Positions 62,797 to 64,000 of a stretch of 64,000 nt of DNA are shown in pieces. The position numbers and the translations under genes are program-made. Below the pieces are notes generated by a model, which saw only the letters and a list, made by a program, of their open reading frames with translations, made no database searches and was not told the origin of the DNA. Position 1 is the stretch's first letter, and every line of letters begins with the position of its first letter. This DNA is from Typha latifolia (Eukaryota; Streptophyta; Magnoliopsida; Poales; Typhaceae), in the NCBI GenBank assembly GCA_019914945.1, contig CM034107.1, forward strand, positions 1,550,001 to 1,614,000, given 5' to 3'.

Positions 62797-63979
62797 ATGG
62801 CTCAATCTCTCCTCGCTTCGTCCTCCATGGCCTTGAGGCTTCGGCTTCCCGCCGCACCCAGCTCGTTTCTTCCCGCTTTGGCGCCAAGAAATGGCAAGAA
62901 TCTGAAGTGGACGGCTTCGAAACCCTTGCGTGGTTTTCGAACGAGAGCAATCCTTTCCGAATTCCCGAGCGAGAGAAGGTACCCAAAAGTAGGAGCTGAG
63001 TCGACTGGCCCGGTTCCCGCCGGGGAACTCCTGGGAGTCGTCGAGGCTGCTGCTAAATCCGGCGCTGAGGTCTTCTTCTTGTTGTTATTTTGGGATTATT
63101 TGGTTAAAGGTTTGATCTTTTTGATGAAATAAGAAAACCCATTTGGTCGTCTCGTCGGTTCTTTTAGTTCCTTTTACCTTTGTATGTGTGAGCCTCCTTA
63201 CACTTCACCAAAATTTTGAGACAGGAAATGCAATTTTAACGTTTAACATCTTTTGCAGGTTGTGATGGAAGCTGTTAATAAGCCTCGAAACATTAACTAT
63301 AAGGGAATCACAGATTTGGTGACTGAGTAAGAAAATCCTCGCACATATCATGGAACGTTAACCAAGCAAAATTTACCTGAAATTTTGTTGATACTTGATT
63401 TTTTTTCAAGTGTAAATTTTTCTGCTCTTCGATTACTCTAAACGGTGTGATGCTCATTCTCTTTGTAATTCAGTTCGGCCAATATTTTAGGAAGACTTTA
63501 GGATGTCTTTTTTCCTTTATATAGTCTGAATCTAATCCTTGTCACCTTCTGCTGACTACTCCTTTGTCCTTCAGCTTCTCTGTCCTTCTAGGATCTCTGG
63601 TAAAGGAGGTTAATGTTGAGAGATTGTTTCTCTTTTCAAGAGAATCTTGCTTTTCTTTCCTTCTCTAATTGGTTTTTTGATCTCTTTCTTTTCATTTCTC
63701 TTGCTGAGACAATCAGCTTGTTATTGATTCTTTTCAAACACTCTGTTCCTTTAGGGTTCTCAGAACTCTTGATAGCTCCATTGTGGTGCAAATGATGTAC
63801 GTCAGCCTGTGCAAACTTGAAGCTCACTCTGTCACTTTGTTGCAGCACAGATAAATTAAGCGAATCGGTCATCCTAGAAGTTGTCAGAAAGAACTTCAAA
63901 GACCACCTTATTCTTGGAGAGGAAGGTGGCCTTATCGGAGACTCATTGTCAGATTATCTCTGGTGCATTGATCCTTTAG
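62797..63979 (+). CDS. Plastid inositol-monophosphatase-like protein, 5' part (IMPL1-type)
   Basis: Truncated by the right edge of the window. Three exons are visible, 62797-63069, 63259-63326 and 63846-63979, covering about the first 158 residues. The Ser/Ala/Arg-rich N-terminus (MAQSLLASSSMALRLRLPAA...) is a plastid transit peptide. The mature part has LLGVVEAAAKSGAEVVMEA, DLVTDTDKLSE, then HLILGEEGG, whose Glu residues bind metal, and WCIDPL. The last exon ends at the first base of the next codon, so the usual IDPLDGT metal site must be completed in exon 4 outside the window. The family hydrolyses inositol phosphates or related sugar phosphates with Mg2+; plant IMPL1 is plastidic. IMPL1 is preferred to IMPL2 (histidinol-phosphate phosphatase) on the N-terminal half only. 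Confidence 0.87.
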
Positions 63980-64000
63980 GTTTGATTCTCTCAGCCCACT

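Overview
The window is nuclear DNA of a flowering plant. It has long AT-rich intergenic stretches, genes split by many GT-AG introns, plant-only families and several small non-autonomous transposons. Close similarity of one gene to rice NARROW LEAF1 and the style of the other proteins suggest a monocot, probably not a grass (inference; the sequence alone does not prove it). Ten protein genes and one microRNA gene can be supported. For every complete multi-exon gene I joined exons at visible splice sites, and the total closes as an open frame of the expected length.

Layout, left to right. NF-YC transcription factor subunit (+, 2197-3015, intronless CDS) converges on a HAK/KUP/KT potassium transporter (-, 4362-10069, nine exons, 789 aa). 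After about 4.3 kb of AT-rich spacer comes a two-domain saposin-B protein (+, 14401-15686, 219 aa). It converges on a plastid-type membrane metalloprotease-like protein with an HEAGH motif (-, 16476-19392, 386 aa). Next is a non-symbiotic haemoglobin/phytoglobin (-, 20418-21204, 157 aa), divergent from cytosolic phosphoglycerate kinase (+, 22584-26284, 401 aa). After a 4 kb spacer carrying a MITE comes a 1,779-aa coiled-coil, tail-anchored protein of the PICC type (+, 30382-38217). Then come a NAL1 homologue (+, 40883-44111, 600 aa), a MIR167 hairpin (-, about 46240-46482), an LCAT4-like phospholipase/acyltransferase (+, 49976-59679, 534 aa), a tiny CYSTM protein (-, 60634-61633, 82 aa) and the first three exons of a plastid inositol-monophosphatase-like gene (IMPL1 type, +, from 62797), which runs off the right edge.

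These are ordinary, independently transcribed plant genes and do not form an operon or a pathway cluster. Loose themes are auxin and leaf development (NAL1 and MIR167 are neighbours, about 2.1 kb apart and convergent), membrane lipid handling (saposin, LCAT4), and stress or metabolism (phytoglobin, PGK, CYSTM).

I did not find a convincing undescribed system. The points most worth a second look are the long-loop MIR167 hairpin, a 364-residue internal tandem duplication in the coiled-coil protein, two GC-AG introns, a perfect 95-bp tandem duplication just upstream of PGK, and a set of intronic hAT-like and TA-flanked miniature transposons.
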